A stretch of DNA of 57,687 nt, from NCBI GenBank assembly GCA_947307175.1, contig CAMZIK010000005.1:1-57687 (forward strand), read 5' to 3'. A program made the position numbers and the translations under genes. The notes below the pieces were generated by a model, which was given only the letters and a program-made list of their open reading frames with translations, had not been told where the DNA came from and searched no databases. Below are positions 42,398 to 50,512 of the stretch, piece by piece. The stretch is from an uncultured Clostridia bacterium (GTDB taxonomy: Bacteria > Bacillota > Clostridia > Oscillospirales > Ruminococcaceae). Numbering within the stretch: position 1 is the stretch's first letter; every line of letters begins with the position of its first letter.

Positions 42398-44296
42398 ATG
42401 GATCCACGTGAACGGTTGTGTATGGGCTGTATGAATGAGTTAGACCCCAGCGGACAGTGCCAATATTGCAGCTATACGGACAATATACCGCATCTGCAGG
42501 CTTATCTTGAACCCAAGACTGTGCTTGACAACAGATATATTATAGGCAAGATGCTTTCATACAACGGTGAGGGCGCATCATATATATGCTATGATATGGT
42601 CGGCAAATGCAAATGTGTCTGCCGTGAATATATGCCTGATACTTTGTGCGAAAGAGACAGCAGCACTCAGGAGCTTATTGTCAACAAGGACTGCCTTGCA
42701 AAATACAAGACTTTTATGTCTGAATTTGCTGATGTGAACAGAACGCTTTCAAAGATGAGAAATCTTCATCATATCGCAACGGCAAGGGATATGTTCAATG
42801 CTAATAATACGACTTATGTTATATTAGAGTATGTCGAAGGCGTTTCATTAAAGAAGTTCCTGCAGTCAAACAGCGGATTCCTGACTTGGGAACAGGTAAA
42901 AAAACTCTTTGTTCCTTTGTTTACAACGCTGAGTATCATACATAATGCAGGAATAATCCACAGGGGTATTTCTCCGGAAAATATAATAGTTACTACCGAC
43001 GGCGAGCTGAAGCTCACAGGTTTCTGCATCAGCTCAATCAGAACGTCAAATACAGGGCTTCTTCCTGAGTTCTATTCGGGTTATACTGCTCCTGAACAGT
43101 ATTCTTCTCTCGAATGGCAGGGAACATGGACAGATGTTTATGCTATGGCAGCAGTTCTATACAGGATACTTACGGGTACTATGCCGCTTGATGCACAGAC
43201 GAGAACCAAGAATGATACTCTTATCGAACCTGCAAGGATAAATCCGAGGATCTCTCCGCATATCTCAAGAGTCATTGAAAGAGCTATGGCTGTAAAGGGC
43301 GAGGAGAGAATACAGACTGTCACAGAGCTTGTCTCCGCACTTTTCGAGCAGCGCCAGAGACAGCATATCGAAATGGAAAAGGGCGCAACACAGACTATCC
43401 CTGTGCAGCATGTTCCGAGAAACAGCCGTGAAAGCAATTATGACAGAAGACCACAGCAAAGACCCAAAGCGCCGGCAAAAAAGAAAAGCAGCGTTGCGCT
43501 GGTCATCAGCTGGATCTTTATAGCTATAATCCTTGGTCTTTGTATCTTCCTGCTGTATCTGCTGTTCTCAGGTCCGTCGGATGGCTCTGATAATTCTTCA
43601 TCGTCTGTAAGAGTTATTGATTTTTCAAACAGAAGCAGCGCAGCAGATTCATCATCGGCTGTTGTCAGCGAGTCTTCCTCTGAGGATGAAAGCAGCGACT
43701 CAGGACTTGGCGAAGGAGCAATTATGCCTGGTATGGTCGGCGTAAGGCTTGATGTTGTCAAAAAGCAGATAGGTGATAACTTTACACTAAAGATAGATTA
43801 TTATTTCTCGGATACCGATGAAAGAAATGTCGTTGTTGAGCAGAGTATACCTGAAGGAACGAGCTATGATCCGAGCAAAAAGCCTGAGCTTATACTCAAG
43901 GTATGTTCAGGTCCTGAAAATGTGTCTGTACCTGCTTACTATGGTCTGGATCAGAAATCTTATCTTGACCAGCTCAATGAGCTGAATATCAAGTATAAGG
44001 TCACTATTATGCGTAGTTCAAAGACTGCTGGATTGGTAGTCGGCACAAGCGTATATCCTGGTAAAACGATCAATGTTAAAAAGGGCGAGGTCCTTGTAGT
44101 ATTTGTTTCAGACGGAAAAGAAACCACAAAGGTCACAACAACGACTCAGTCTGAACCCGAAACAACGACTCAGGAGAATACTGAAACTCAGCCGACCAAG
44201 AGTGAGACAGAAACAGAAACAAGCGAGACTAAGCCTACCACAGAGAAAACAAAAGAGACTTCAAAAACAAAGAAAAGCAAACGCAGTGACGGATAG
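42398..44296 (+). CDS. Zinc-ribbon/PASTA receptor with a degenerate kinase domain (pseudokinase)
   Basis: A 632-residue protein: Cys4 zinc ribbon (Cys8, Cys11, Cys21, Cys24), protein-kinase fold (about 46-320), basic linker, membrane helix (366-390), Ser-rich stalk, two PASTA repeats (about 441-505 and 508-572), and a Thr/Glu-rich tail. The fold has the Gly loop (NGEGAS), APE (231-233) and the alpha-F Asp246, but three catalytic residues are replaced: VAIK Lys by Arg76, HRD Asp by Gly190 (HRGISPEN) and DFG by GFC (208-210). Asn195 remains. It probably binds wall fragments outside and signals by scaffolding rather than phosphotransfer. AAAGGAGG precedes the ATG. Confidence 0.92.
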   Translation: MDPRERLCMGCMNELDPSGQCQYCSYTDNIPHLQAYLEPKTVLDNRYIIGKMLSYNGEGASYICYDMVGKCKCVCREYMPDTLCERDSSTQELIVNKDCLAKYKTFMSEFADVNRTLSKMRNLHHIATARDMFNANNTTYVILEYVEGVSLKKFLQSNSGFLTWEQVKKLFVPLFTTLSIIHNAGIIHRGISPENIIVTTDGELKLTGFCISSIRTSNTGLLPEFYSGYTAPEQYSSLEWQGTWTDVYAMAAVLYRILTGTMPLDAQTRTKNDTLIEPARINPRISPHISRVIERAMAVKGEERIQTVTELVSALFEQRQRQHIEMEKGATQTIPVQHVPRNSRESNYDRRPQQRPKAPAKKKSSVALVISWIFIAIILGLCIFLLYLLFSGPSDGSDNSSSSVRVIDFSNRSSAADSSSAVVSESSSEDESSDSGLGEGAIMPGMVGVRLDVVKKQIGDNFTLKIDYYFSDTDERNVVVEQSIPEGTSYDPSKKPELILKVCSGPENVSVPAYYGLDQKSYLDQLNELNIKYKVTIMRSSKTAGLVVGTSVYPGKTINVKKGEVLVVFVSDGKETTKVTTTTQSEPETTTQENTETQPTKSETETETSETKPTTEKTKETSKTKKSKRSDG

Positions 44297-44339
44297 GTCA
44301 AAGTCTTTAGAAACTGAAAAGAAAATGTTAAACAATTGC

Positions 44340-44375
44340 AAAGCCCTTGACAAGTCAGGGGCTTTGTGTTATGAT
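44340..44375 (+). promoter_or_regulatory. pfkA promoter overlapped by a 12-bp inverted repeat
   Basis: TTGACA (44347-44352), 17-bp spacer, TATGAT (44370-44375). AAAGCCCTTGAC (44340-44351) and GTCAGGGGCTTT (44354-44365) form an inverted repeat with one G-U pair that covers the -35 and most of the spacer. It may double as the terminator of the gene upstream or be an operator. Confidence 0.75.
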
Positions 44376-44423
44376 ATTTCGGGTAAATAGAACTTTTTCA
44401 ATATTTTTGAGGAGGAAAAACAA

Positions 44424-45380
44424 ATGAAAATCGGTGTTTTGACAAGCGGTGGAGACGCTCCTGGAATGAATGCAGCAGTAAGAGCTGTATGCCGTTCTGC
44501 ATTGAACAGAGGAATAGATGTAGTTGGCATCATGAGAGGATACAACGGCCTGCTTAACGGAGAAGTCATCGAAATGACTGCTAAGACTGTTTCAGGCATT
44601 ATCCAGAGAGGCGGCACATGCCTTTACACTGCAAGATGCAATGAGTTCAGAAGCCAGGAAGGCGTTCTCAAGGGTAAGGCAAAGTGCGAGGAGCTTGGTC
44701 TTGACGGTATCGTAGTTATCGGCGGTGACGGTTCCTTCAGAGGCGCTGCTGATCTTTCTGCAGCAGGTATCCCATGCATCGGTCTGCCGGGAACTATCGA
44801 CAACGATATTGCATGCACTGATTATACAATAGGTTATGATACAGCTATGAACACAGCTATGGAAATGGTCGATAAGATCAGAGATACTGCACAGTCCCAC
44901 GACAGATGCTCTGTTGTTGAGGTAATGGGCAGAAAAGCTGGCTACATAGCAATAAATGTTGCAGCTGCTGTCGGAGCAGAGGCTTGCATCACTCTTGAAA
45001 AAGAATATGACCTTGATGAGATCGCTAAGAAGATGATCGAGTCAAAGAGCAAGGGCAAGACACACTTTATAGTTATAGTTGCTGAAGGTGTCGGCAAGAC
45101 CGATTACATCACAAAGACCCTTCAGGATCTTACAGGTGTTGAGTCAAGAGCAACTGTTCTCGGTCACGTTCAGAGAGGCGGATCACCTACACTCAGAGAC
45201 AGAGTTGCTGCTACAAGACTCGGTTATCACGCTGTTGAACTGCTTGAGCAGGGCATCGGCAACAGAGTTTGCGGTTTCCGCAAGGGCGAAGTTTATGATG
45301 TGGATATTCAGGAAGCTCTCAGCATGAAGAAGCCTTTTGAGGATGAGCTTTACGATATCCTTTACAAGACTGCATTCTAA
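44424..45380 (+). CDS. pfkA: ATP-dependent 6-phosphofructokinase
   Basis: Phosphorylates fructose 6-phosphate at C1, the committed step of glycolysis. The 318-residue enzyme has the ATP-binding LTSGGDAPGMNAAVRA (residues 6-21), GGDGSFRGA (about 101-109), the catalytic PGTIDNDIACTDYTIGYDTA (about 123-142) with Asp in TIDND, the effector-region Arg in AQSHDRCSVVEVMGR, and LGHVQRGGSPTLRDR. GGDGS rather than GGDGT/N-type PPi motifs indicates ATP use. Codon choice is strongly biased as in dnaK. GGAGG precedes the ATG. Confidence 0.96.
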   Translation: MKIGVLTSGGDAPGMNAAVRAVCRSALNRGIDVVGIMRGYNGLLNGEVIEMTAKTVSGIIQRGGTCLYTARCNEFRSQEGVLKGKAKCEELGLDGIVVIGGDGSFRGAADLSAAGIPCIGLPGTIDNDIACTDYTIGYDTAMNTAMEMVDKIRDTAQSHDRCSVVEVMGRKAGYIAINVAAAVGAEACITLEKEYDLDEIAKKMIESKSKGKTHFIVIVAEGVGKTDYITKTLQDLTGVESRATVLGHVQRGGSPTLRDRVAATRLGYHAVELLEQGIGNRVCGFRKGEVYDVDIQEALSMKKPFEDELYDILYKTAF

Positions 45381-45424
45381 GATAGATATAGATACGGATA
45401 CATATATTGGGGAGAAAACAGAAT

Positions 45425-45943
45425 ATGAGATTAAGACCGTATGTCCACAGCCATGACTTTGACAAGATAAAAGACTGGCTGACTGACGAGCGTGCGCACA
45501 CTTTATGGTGTGCAAACAGAATGAAGTTTCCGCTTGAAAAGGACGATTTTGCTGGTCTTATTCAGGATCTGTTTGAAAGAACGGGCGACTGTCCTTTCGT
45601 TGCAACAGAAGATAACGGAAACGTTGTCGGCTTTATCTGCTGCTCGGTGAACTGTGATTCAAATGAAGCAATGCTGAAATTTGTTGTCGTAGACCCGAAT
45701 CAGCGTGGAAAAGGATACGGCAAACAAATGGTAAGGCTTGCTGCGCAGTATTGTTTTGATATTGCAAAGGCAGAACTTGTGCATCTTAATGTGTTTACTG
45801 CAAATACAGCAGCACGCAGATGCTACGAGAAAGCAGGTTTTACCGAAAGGAACACCACACCCGATGCGTTTAAATATAAGGACGAGTCGTGGGGAAGGTG
45901 CAATATGACTATAAAGAGGGAAGATCTCCCGATTTGTAGATAG
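45425..45943 (+). CDS. GNAT family N-acetyltransferase
   Basis: A 172-residue GNAT: MRLRPYVHSHDFDKIKDWL at the N-terminus, FVVVDPNQRGKGYGKQMVRLA (read as VVVDPNQRGKGYGKQMVRLA) as the acetyl-CoA loop (about 96-115), and ARRCYEKAGFTER near the end, followed by a Trp-rich tail WGRCNMTI. The ATG at 45425 follows GGGGAGAA; an in-frame TTG at 45407 lies before it. It is 44 bp after pfkA and upstream of the THF riboswitch, so may share the pfkA transcript. Substrate unknown. Confidence 0.86.
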   Translation: MRLRPYVHSHDFDKIKDWLTDERAHTLWCANRMKFPLEKDDFAGLIQDLFERTGDCPFVATEDNGNVVGFICCSVNCDSNEAMLKFVVVDPNQRGKGYGKQMVRLAAQYCFDIAKAELVHLNVFTANTAARRCYEKAGFTERNTTPDAFKYKDESWGRCNMTIKREDLPICR

Positions 45944-45954
45944 AAAAAATAACA

Positions 45955-46065
45955 ACAGAGTAGAGGTCTAAGCGTTAAGTGCCTGCCGGACGGGGAGTTG
46001 TCGGCGGGACGAAAAGGGCAGGCGAAAGCCGAGCCTTTGCGGTTTAGATCTCGCATCCCGCTGAA
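45955..46065 (+). promoter_or_regulatory. THF (tetrahydrofolate) riboswitch
   Basis: The conserved blocks of the THF riboswitch (Rfam RF01831) are present in order: AGAGTAGA, GCGTTAAGTGCC, the P3 arm with GGGGAGTTG and CGGGACGAAA, GCGAAAGCCGAGCC, and GCGG then CGCATCCCGCTGA, which forms the ligand-binding junction and pseudoknot. It precedes the folate transporter gene, the classic target. After it, GAGCT (46076-46080) / AGCTC (46111-46115) and TTATGC (46095-46100) / GCATAA (46116-46121) are mutually exclusive stems next to the AGGAGG ribosome site (46121-46126), suggesting control of translation. Confidence 0.94.
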
Positions 46066-46134
46066 TGTGTAATAGGAGCTTTTCATAAATCCCATTATGC
46101 ACAAAGCGACAGCTCGCATAAGGAGGTAATATTT

Positions 46135-46767
46135 ATGAAGAGCTTTTTTAAAATGTTCTCGGATTCTTTTAAAAATTTCAAAGACCTGAGAGCACTCACA
46201 ACAGCTTCAATGCTGCTTGCTATGGCTATTGCCATAAGAACGTTATCTATCGACATAACAACCGATCTCAGACTGGGATTCACATTTATCCCGATCGCTG
46301 CTATCGGTATGCTGTACGGTCCTGTTATCTGCGGAATTTCATCGTTTCTGCTCGATTTTCTCGGTTATATCATAACCAATAAATCTGCAAGATTCTACAG
46401 CCCTCAGCTTGCGCTTGTTGTTCTTCTTTCCGGCGTTATCTACGGTATGCTGCTTTACAGATGCGATTTTCAGAAGGCAATGGTAAAAAGCTGCATAAAG
46501 ATAGTTGCTGCTTGTATTGCAGTCGGCGTTATCTGCAATATCATACTCAACACCTATTTTCTGTATACGCTTTATGTGAACAAGGATTTCTCAATGTTCA
46601 ACAGCGATGATCTCAAGGGATTCTGGACATATATGTCTCCGAGAGCGATCAAAAATCTCATAGAAATACCGATCCACTCCGTGATCCTTATATTGATCCT
46701 GCCTGTTGTCAAACTGGCGCATCAGAAGGTAAGCGCTCAGTTCTCAAAGCGCAGAGTCAAGACATAA
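46135..46767 (+). CDS. folT: Folate-specific ECF transporter S component
   Basis: The substrate-binding membrane subunit of an energy-coupling-factor importer. The 210-residue protein has six membrane helices (about 23-45, 55-75, 85-100, 110-135, 150-170, 185-200). The motif LTTASMLLAMAIAI near residues 20-33 and FTFIPIAAIGMLYGPVICG near 50-70 are typical of FolT/ThiT-type S components. It follows the THF riboswitch, which fixes folate as the likely ligand. The shared EcfT/A parts must be encoded elsewhere. AGGAGG precedes the ATG. Confidence 0.93.
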   Translation: MKSFFKMFSDSFKNFKDLRALTTASMLLAMAIAIRTLSIDITTDLRLGFTFIPIAAIGMLYGPVICGISSFLLDFLGYIITNKSARFYSPQLALVVLLSGVIYGMLLYRCDFQKAMVKSCIKIVAACIAVGVICNIILNTYFLYTLYVNKDFSMFNSDDLKGFWTYMSPRAIKNLIEIPIHSVILILILPVVKLAHQKVSAQFSKRRVKT

Positions 46768-46779
46768 TTGAAACCGTTA

Positions 46780-46819
46780 AGGCTATCCCGTATATCCTGC
46801 GGGATAGCCTCTTTTGTTA
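46780..46819 (+). terminator. Intrinsic terminator after folT
   Basis: Perfect 11-bp stem AGGCTATCCCG / CGGGATAGCCT followed by CTTTTGTTATT. Confidence 0.88.
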
Positions 46820-46836
46820 TTATTAGTTATTTGTAC

Positions 46837-46865
46837 TTGAAATAAGACGAAATATGTAGTATAAT
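46837..46865 (+). promoter_or_regulatory. Sigma-A promoter for proC
   Basis: TTGAAA (46837-46842), 17-bp spacer, consensus TATAAT (46860-46865). Confidence 0.82.
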
Positions 46866-46896
46866 AATTTTTATACGAATTAAGGAGATGACTGTT

Positions 46897-47697
46897 ATGG
46901 TAAATGTTGGCTTTATAGGATGCGGAAATATGGGCTTTGCAATAATGAAAGGCATACTTTCGAGCGATATGAAAAATGATATAAAGCTGTTTGCTTATGA
47001 TAAGTACGAGCCTGCTATGGATAAGGCTATGGCAGCAGGTGCTGTTGGCGTGGGCAGCGCAGCAGATCTGGTAAAATGCTGCGATTATGTCTTCTTTGCG
47101 ATAAAGCCTCAGCAGCTCGATGAAGTTCTCGATGAGGTCGCAGGTGAAGTGACGGCTGATAAGGTAGTAGTTTCTATTCTTGCCGGTGTGACTGACGAAT
47201 ACTATGCAAAAAGGACTGTTCCCAATGCAAAAGTAGTTCTTGTTATGCCTAATACACCGTTCCTGCTCGGAGAGGGCGCAACAGCGCTTTCGTGTTCGGA
47301 CAGTGTTACTGATGAGGAATTTGAGCTTGTATGCAATATCTTCTCATCAGGCGGCATCAGTAAGGTCATTTCAAAAGACAAGATGAAAGAGATAATCGCA
47401 ATAAACGGCTCATCACCTGCATTTATCTATCTTTATGCGAAGTATTTCGTTGACTATGCTAAAAGCGTAGATATTGACGAGGATACTGCAAAAGAGCTTT
47501 TTGCAAAGTCACTTATCGGTTCTGCAAAGATGATAACCGACAGCGGCAAGAGTCTTGATGAACTTATTGAAATGGTTTCCTCAAAGGGAGGAACAACTAT
47601 TGCAGGACTTGAAAAGCTCCGTGAAGGAAAGCTTTCCGATGCAGTCGAAAACTGCTGCAAGGCTTGCACGAAAAGAGCATACGAGCTTTCCAAATGA
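46897..47697 (+). CDS. proC: Pyrroline-5-carboxylate reductase
   Basis: Reduces P5C to proline with NAD(P)H. The 266-residue protein has the Rossmann start VGFIGCGNMGFAIMKG (residues 4-19), FFAIKPQQLDEVL (about 66-78), VVLVMPNTPFLLGEGATALS (about 112-131), and the family signature region INGSSPAFIYLYAKY followed by MVSSKGGTTIAGLEKL (about 225-240), where substrate binds. The ATG at 46897 is chosen because AAGGAG abuts an earlier ATG at 46888 too closely. The SpoIIM-like gene follows after 49 bp, likely on the same transcript. Confidence 0.95.
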   Translation: MVNVGFIGCGNMGFAIMKGILSSDMKNDIKLFAYDKYEPAMDKAMAAGAVGVGSAADLVKCCDYVFFAIKPQQLDEVLDEVAGEVTADKVVVSILAGVTDEYYAKRTVPNAKVVLVMPNTPFLLGEGATALSCSDSVTDEEFELVCNIFSSGGISKVISKDKMKEIIAINGSSPAFIYLYAKYFVDYAKSVDIDEDTAKELFAKSLIGSAKMITDSGKSLDELIEMVSSKGGTTIAGLEKLREGKLSDAVENCCKACTKRAYELSK

Positions 47698-47746
47698 ATT
47701 ATTGACAGCTTGACCGCATATACATTTACTGATACAGAAAGGTGTG

Positions 47747-48355
47747 ATGTTTGTGCTGGTCAAAAAGTCTGGGATCTATACCGAAAGATTTTATGCAGGA
47801 CTGCTGTGTGTCGTGCTTTTTGGTTTTCTGCTCGGAAGCATTTTATACGGTTATATGGATCGTGGAATGATACAAGATCTGAGCAATACACAGTCGGGCT
47901 ATGTTCTGATAAGGCAGGAGATGGATTTCTCGCAGATACTATTCAGAACGCTCAGTTCCTCATCTCTTTTACTGTTAGTGCTTTTTATTTCAGGGGTTTG
48001 TGCAGTTGGTCATCCGTTCATTTTCGGAACGCTTGCTTTAAGAGGTCTTGGTTTAGGCGTAGTTATGTCTCAGATGTACTCAAGATTTGGCATTAAAGGG
48101 ATGATATATGGGACTGTTCTCGTGCTTCCCAACGGACTTGTCTGTACGCTTGTGCTTGTGCTTGGGGCAAGGGAAGCAATATGTCTTTCAAATCAGTATG
48201 CTTCTTTTACACTGACGGACAGACAAATGTGCGGTCTGAAAGAAACGATAAGGATATACTGCGCAAAATTTCTTGTGCTTGAGGCGGTGCTTGCTGTATC
48301 TGCCGGTGCGGACTGCGTAATATCATGGATAACAAAAGGGCTTGTGCCCGTTTAA
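47747..48355 (+). CDS. SpoIIM-family (DUF95) membrane protein
   Basis: A 202-residue protein with about five membrane helices (about 15-37, 70-93, 100-118, 120-150, 170-195). It matches the SpoIIM layout, in which the protein helps the DMP complex during forespore engulfment; the conserved GHPFIFGTLALRGLGLGVVM and LPNGLVCTLVLVLGARE blocks correspond to the family core. Whether it works in sporulation here or in another role is not clear from this window. The start at ATG 47747 follows AAAGG; a GTG at 47753 has better spacing and is an alternative. Confidence 0.8.
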   Translation: MFVLVKKSGIYTERFYAGLLCVVLFGFLLGSILYGYMDRGMIQDLSNTQSGYVLIRQEMDFSQILFRTLSSSSLLLLVLFISGVCAVGHPFIFGTLALRGLGLGVVMSQMYSRFGIKGMIYGTVLVLPNGLVCTLVLVLGAREAICLSNQYASFTLTDRQMCGLKETIRIYCAKFLVLEAVLAVSAGADCVISWITKGLVPV

Positions 48356-48385
48356 ATAGTAAGGATCAAAAAAAGGAGAGTTAAA

Positions 48386-49195
48386 ATGGGTCTGTTTCCA
48401 AATAACCCGAACAAAAGCGGTGTACTGAAAACGCCGCATGAAAAAACAGGATTTGCAAAATATGCTTCGATATATTTCAGTCACTTCTGGAAGCTCATGG
48501 CGCTCAATTTCATTTATGTGCTGTTCTGTATCCCTATTGTGACGATAGGTCCCGCAACAGCAGCACTCACAAAGGTGTGCAGAAACTATTCTCAGGAAAG
48601 ACACGCTTATTTGTTCTCGGATTTCTGGAAAGGATTTAAGCAGAATTTCAAGCAGGGTCTTGTTTTCGGGTTGATAGATACGGTCTTTGTGGTAATATTC
48701 TTTGTAGGAGCGCCGTTTTATATTGCATGGGCAAAAATGATGCCGATAATCTATGTTCCGCTTTTTATATTCCTTGCGTTTATTCTGGTCGTTATTATGA
48801 TGAATTTCTATATTTACATAATGGTCAGCTCAACCAATCTTAAAGTCAAGCAGATAATAAAAAATGCCTTTATCCTTGTTTATCTTGGAATGAAAAAAAC
48901 ACTTATCTGTCTTTTCGTTTATGTTTTCCTTATGTCAATTTGTGTACTGTATTTCCCGCCTTCTTTGGTTCTGATCCTCACCCTGCCATATTCGTTTGTT
49001 GCATTTTTGAACTGTGGCCTTTGCTATCCTGTGGTAAGAAAATATATTATCCAGCCTTACTACGATCAGATAGGCGAGGAAAATCCTGAGTTCGCTTTGC
49101 TCGATACTCATGATGAGCGAGTATTTAAGGATACTGTTGAATATGAAACGGATAAACAGAAAAAAGCCAAGAAAAAGAAAAAAGTAATAAAATAA
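48386..49195 (+). CDS. DUF624 (YesL-like) membrane protein
   Basis: A 269-residue polytopic protein with about five membrane segments (about 35-60, 95-118, 120-145, 170-192, 195-215) and a Lys-rich C-terminal tail. The N-terminal ISIYFSHFWKLMALNFIYVLFCIPIVTIGPATAAL pattern, seen here as HFWKLMALNFIYVLFCIP then IVTIGPATAALTKVCR, marks DUF624. Related proteins often stand near carbohydrate transport or two-component genes, and their role is unknown. It lies 30 bp after the SpoIIM-like gene with GGAG before the ATG. Confidence 0.85.
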   Translation: MGLFPNNPNKSGVLKTPHEKTGFAKYASIYFSHFWKLMALNFIYVLFCIPIVTIGPATAALTKVCRNYSQERHAYLFSDFWKGFKQNFKQGLVFGLIDTVFVVIFFVGAPFYIAWAKMMPIIYVPLFIFLAFILVVIMMNFYIYIMVSSTNLKVKQIIKNAFILVYLGMKKTLICLFVYVFLMSICVLYFPPSLVLILTLPYSFVAFLNCGLCYPVVRKYIIQPYYDQIGEENPEFALLDTHDERVFKDTVEYETDKQKKAKKKKKVIK

Positions 49196-49202
49196 AAAAA
49201 TC

Positions 49203-49232
49203 AGGAGATGCCGCAGTTTTGCAGCATCTCCT
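49203..49232. terminator. Bidirectional terminator between the DUF624 gene and prfB
   Basis: Perfect 9-bp stem AGGAGATGC / GCATCTCCT. The minus side continues into GATTTTTTTA, a strong prfB terminator; the plus side has a weaker T-rich tail. Confidence 0.88.
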
Positions 49233-49242
49233 TTATCTTTTA

Positions 49243-50364
49243 TCAGTTCTTTTCGATCTCACCGAGAGAAAGCGCTTTAAGATAAGCGTTTATGAAACCG
49301 TCAAGGTCTCCGTCCATTACAGCATCTACATTTGCAGTCTCATATCCAGTGCGGACATCTTTAACAAGTGTATATGGCATGAAAACATAGTTTCTTATCT
49401 GTGAGCCCCATGCTATCTCTTTTTGTACACCCTTGATGTCGCTTATCTTTTCAAGGTGTTCCTGCTCCTTGATCTTTACAAGTTCTGCTTTGAGCAGCTT
49501 CATAGCATATTCTCTGTTCTGGAACTGGCTTCTCTGGGTCTGACATGAGGTAACGATACCTGTCGGCTTGTGGATAAGACGAACAGCGGACGATGTCTTA
49601 TTGATATGCTGACCGCCTGCACCTGAAGAACGGAATACCTGCATCTCGATGTCTTCGGGTCTGATGTCTACTTCGATAGAATCGTCTATCTCAGGCATTA
49701 CATCAGCAGCTGAGAAAGAAGTCTGTCTTGCACCGGCTGCATTGAAAGGGGAGATACGGACAAGTCTGTGTACTCCGGCTTCGCTTTTCAGATAGCCGTA
49801 AGCATTTTCGCCCTCGACCATCATCGTTATGCTTTTAAGTCCGGCTTCGCCGCCTTCAACAAAATCAAGAGTCGAAATTTTGAACCCATGCTTTTCAGCC
49901 CAGCGTGAATACATTCTGAAAAGCATCTCCGTCCAGTCCTGCGCTTCCGTTCCGCCTGCTCCTGCATGCAGAGTGATGATAGCATTTGATCTATCATATT
50001 CACCTGTGAGAAGTGTTGCAAGAGATGCTTCATCAAGCTTCTGTTTCAGAGTCTCAACTTCCTGCTTGATCTCGTCGATCATGCTTTCATCGTCTTCTTC
50101 AGCAGCCATTTCGATCATAACTTCAATATCTTCATATGATGTTGAAAAATCCTTGTATCTTTCAACCTTGCTCTCCAGATTCCTTGTTTCCTGAAGAACG
50201 CTCTGAGACTTGTCAATGTCGTCCCAGAACCCCGGCTCGGCTGCTTTTTCGTGAAGCTCGTCGATACGCTCGGTGATGTTGTCAATGTCATATACATCGT
50301 GAAGCTCCTTGATGACCGGACCAAGTGCTTCAAGCTGTGATTTGAGGTTTTCTAAAAAAACCAT
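49243..50364 (-). CDS. prfB: Peptide chain release factor 2
   Basis: Ends translation at UGA and UAA. The 373-residue protein has the codon-recognition motif SPF (RISPFNAAG, about residues 205-213), the catalytic GGQ (SSGAGGQHINKTSSAVR, about 248-264), and the N-terminal helical domain. The reading frame is continuous from ATG, with no internal UGA or +1 frameshift site near codon 25, so the autoregulatory frameshift known from E. coli and many other bacteria is absent. AAGGAG precedes the ATG. Monocistronic. Confidence 0.96.
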   Translation of the reverse strand: MVFLENLKSQLEALGPVIKELHDVYDIDNITERIDELHEKAAEPGFWDDIDKSQSVLQETRNLESKVERYKDFSTSYEDIEVMIEMAAEEDDESMIDEIKQEVETLKQKLDEASLATLLTGEYDRSNAIITLHAGAGGTEAQDWTEMLFRMYSRWAEKHGFKISTLDFVEGGEAGLKSITMMVEGENAYGYLKSEAGVHRLVRISPFNAAGARQTSFSAADVMPEIDDSIEVDIRPEDIEMQVFRSSGAGGQHINKTSSAVRLIHKPTGIVTSCQTQRSQFQNREYAMKLLKAELVKIKEQEHLEKISDIKGVQKEIAWGSQIRNYVFMPYTLVKDVRTGYETANVDAVMDGDLDGFINAYLKALSLGEIEKN

Positions 50365-50395
50365 ATATCATTCTCCTTAATCGCTCTTGATATAT

Positions 50396-50424
50396 ATTAT
50401 AGAACTTTTTTTTATAAAAGTAAA
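50396..50424 (-). promoter_or_regulatory. Sigma-A promoter for prfB
   Basis: On the minus strand TTTACT (50419-50424), 17-bp spacer, consensus TATAAT (50396-50401). Confidence 0.75.
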
Positions 50425-50463
50425 GAAAAAAATAAAAAAACTCTGGTAATTTTAAAAAAAGTA

Positions 50464-50472
50464 TGCTATAAT
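50464..50472 (+). promoter_or_regulatory. Extended -10 promoter for the RING/zinc-ribbon gene
   Basis: TGC-TATAAT (50464-50472) is a full extended -10; the -35 position (TGGTAA, 50444-50449) is poor. Confidence 0.6.
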
Positions 50473-50512
50473 AAAATGAAATATAGATACGGATCAGAAA
50501 GGAAAAACGAAA

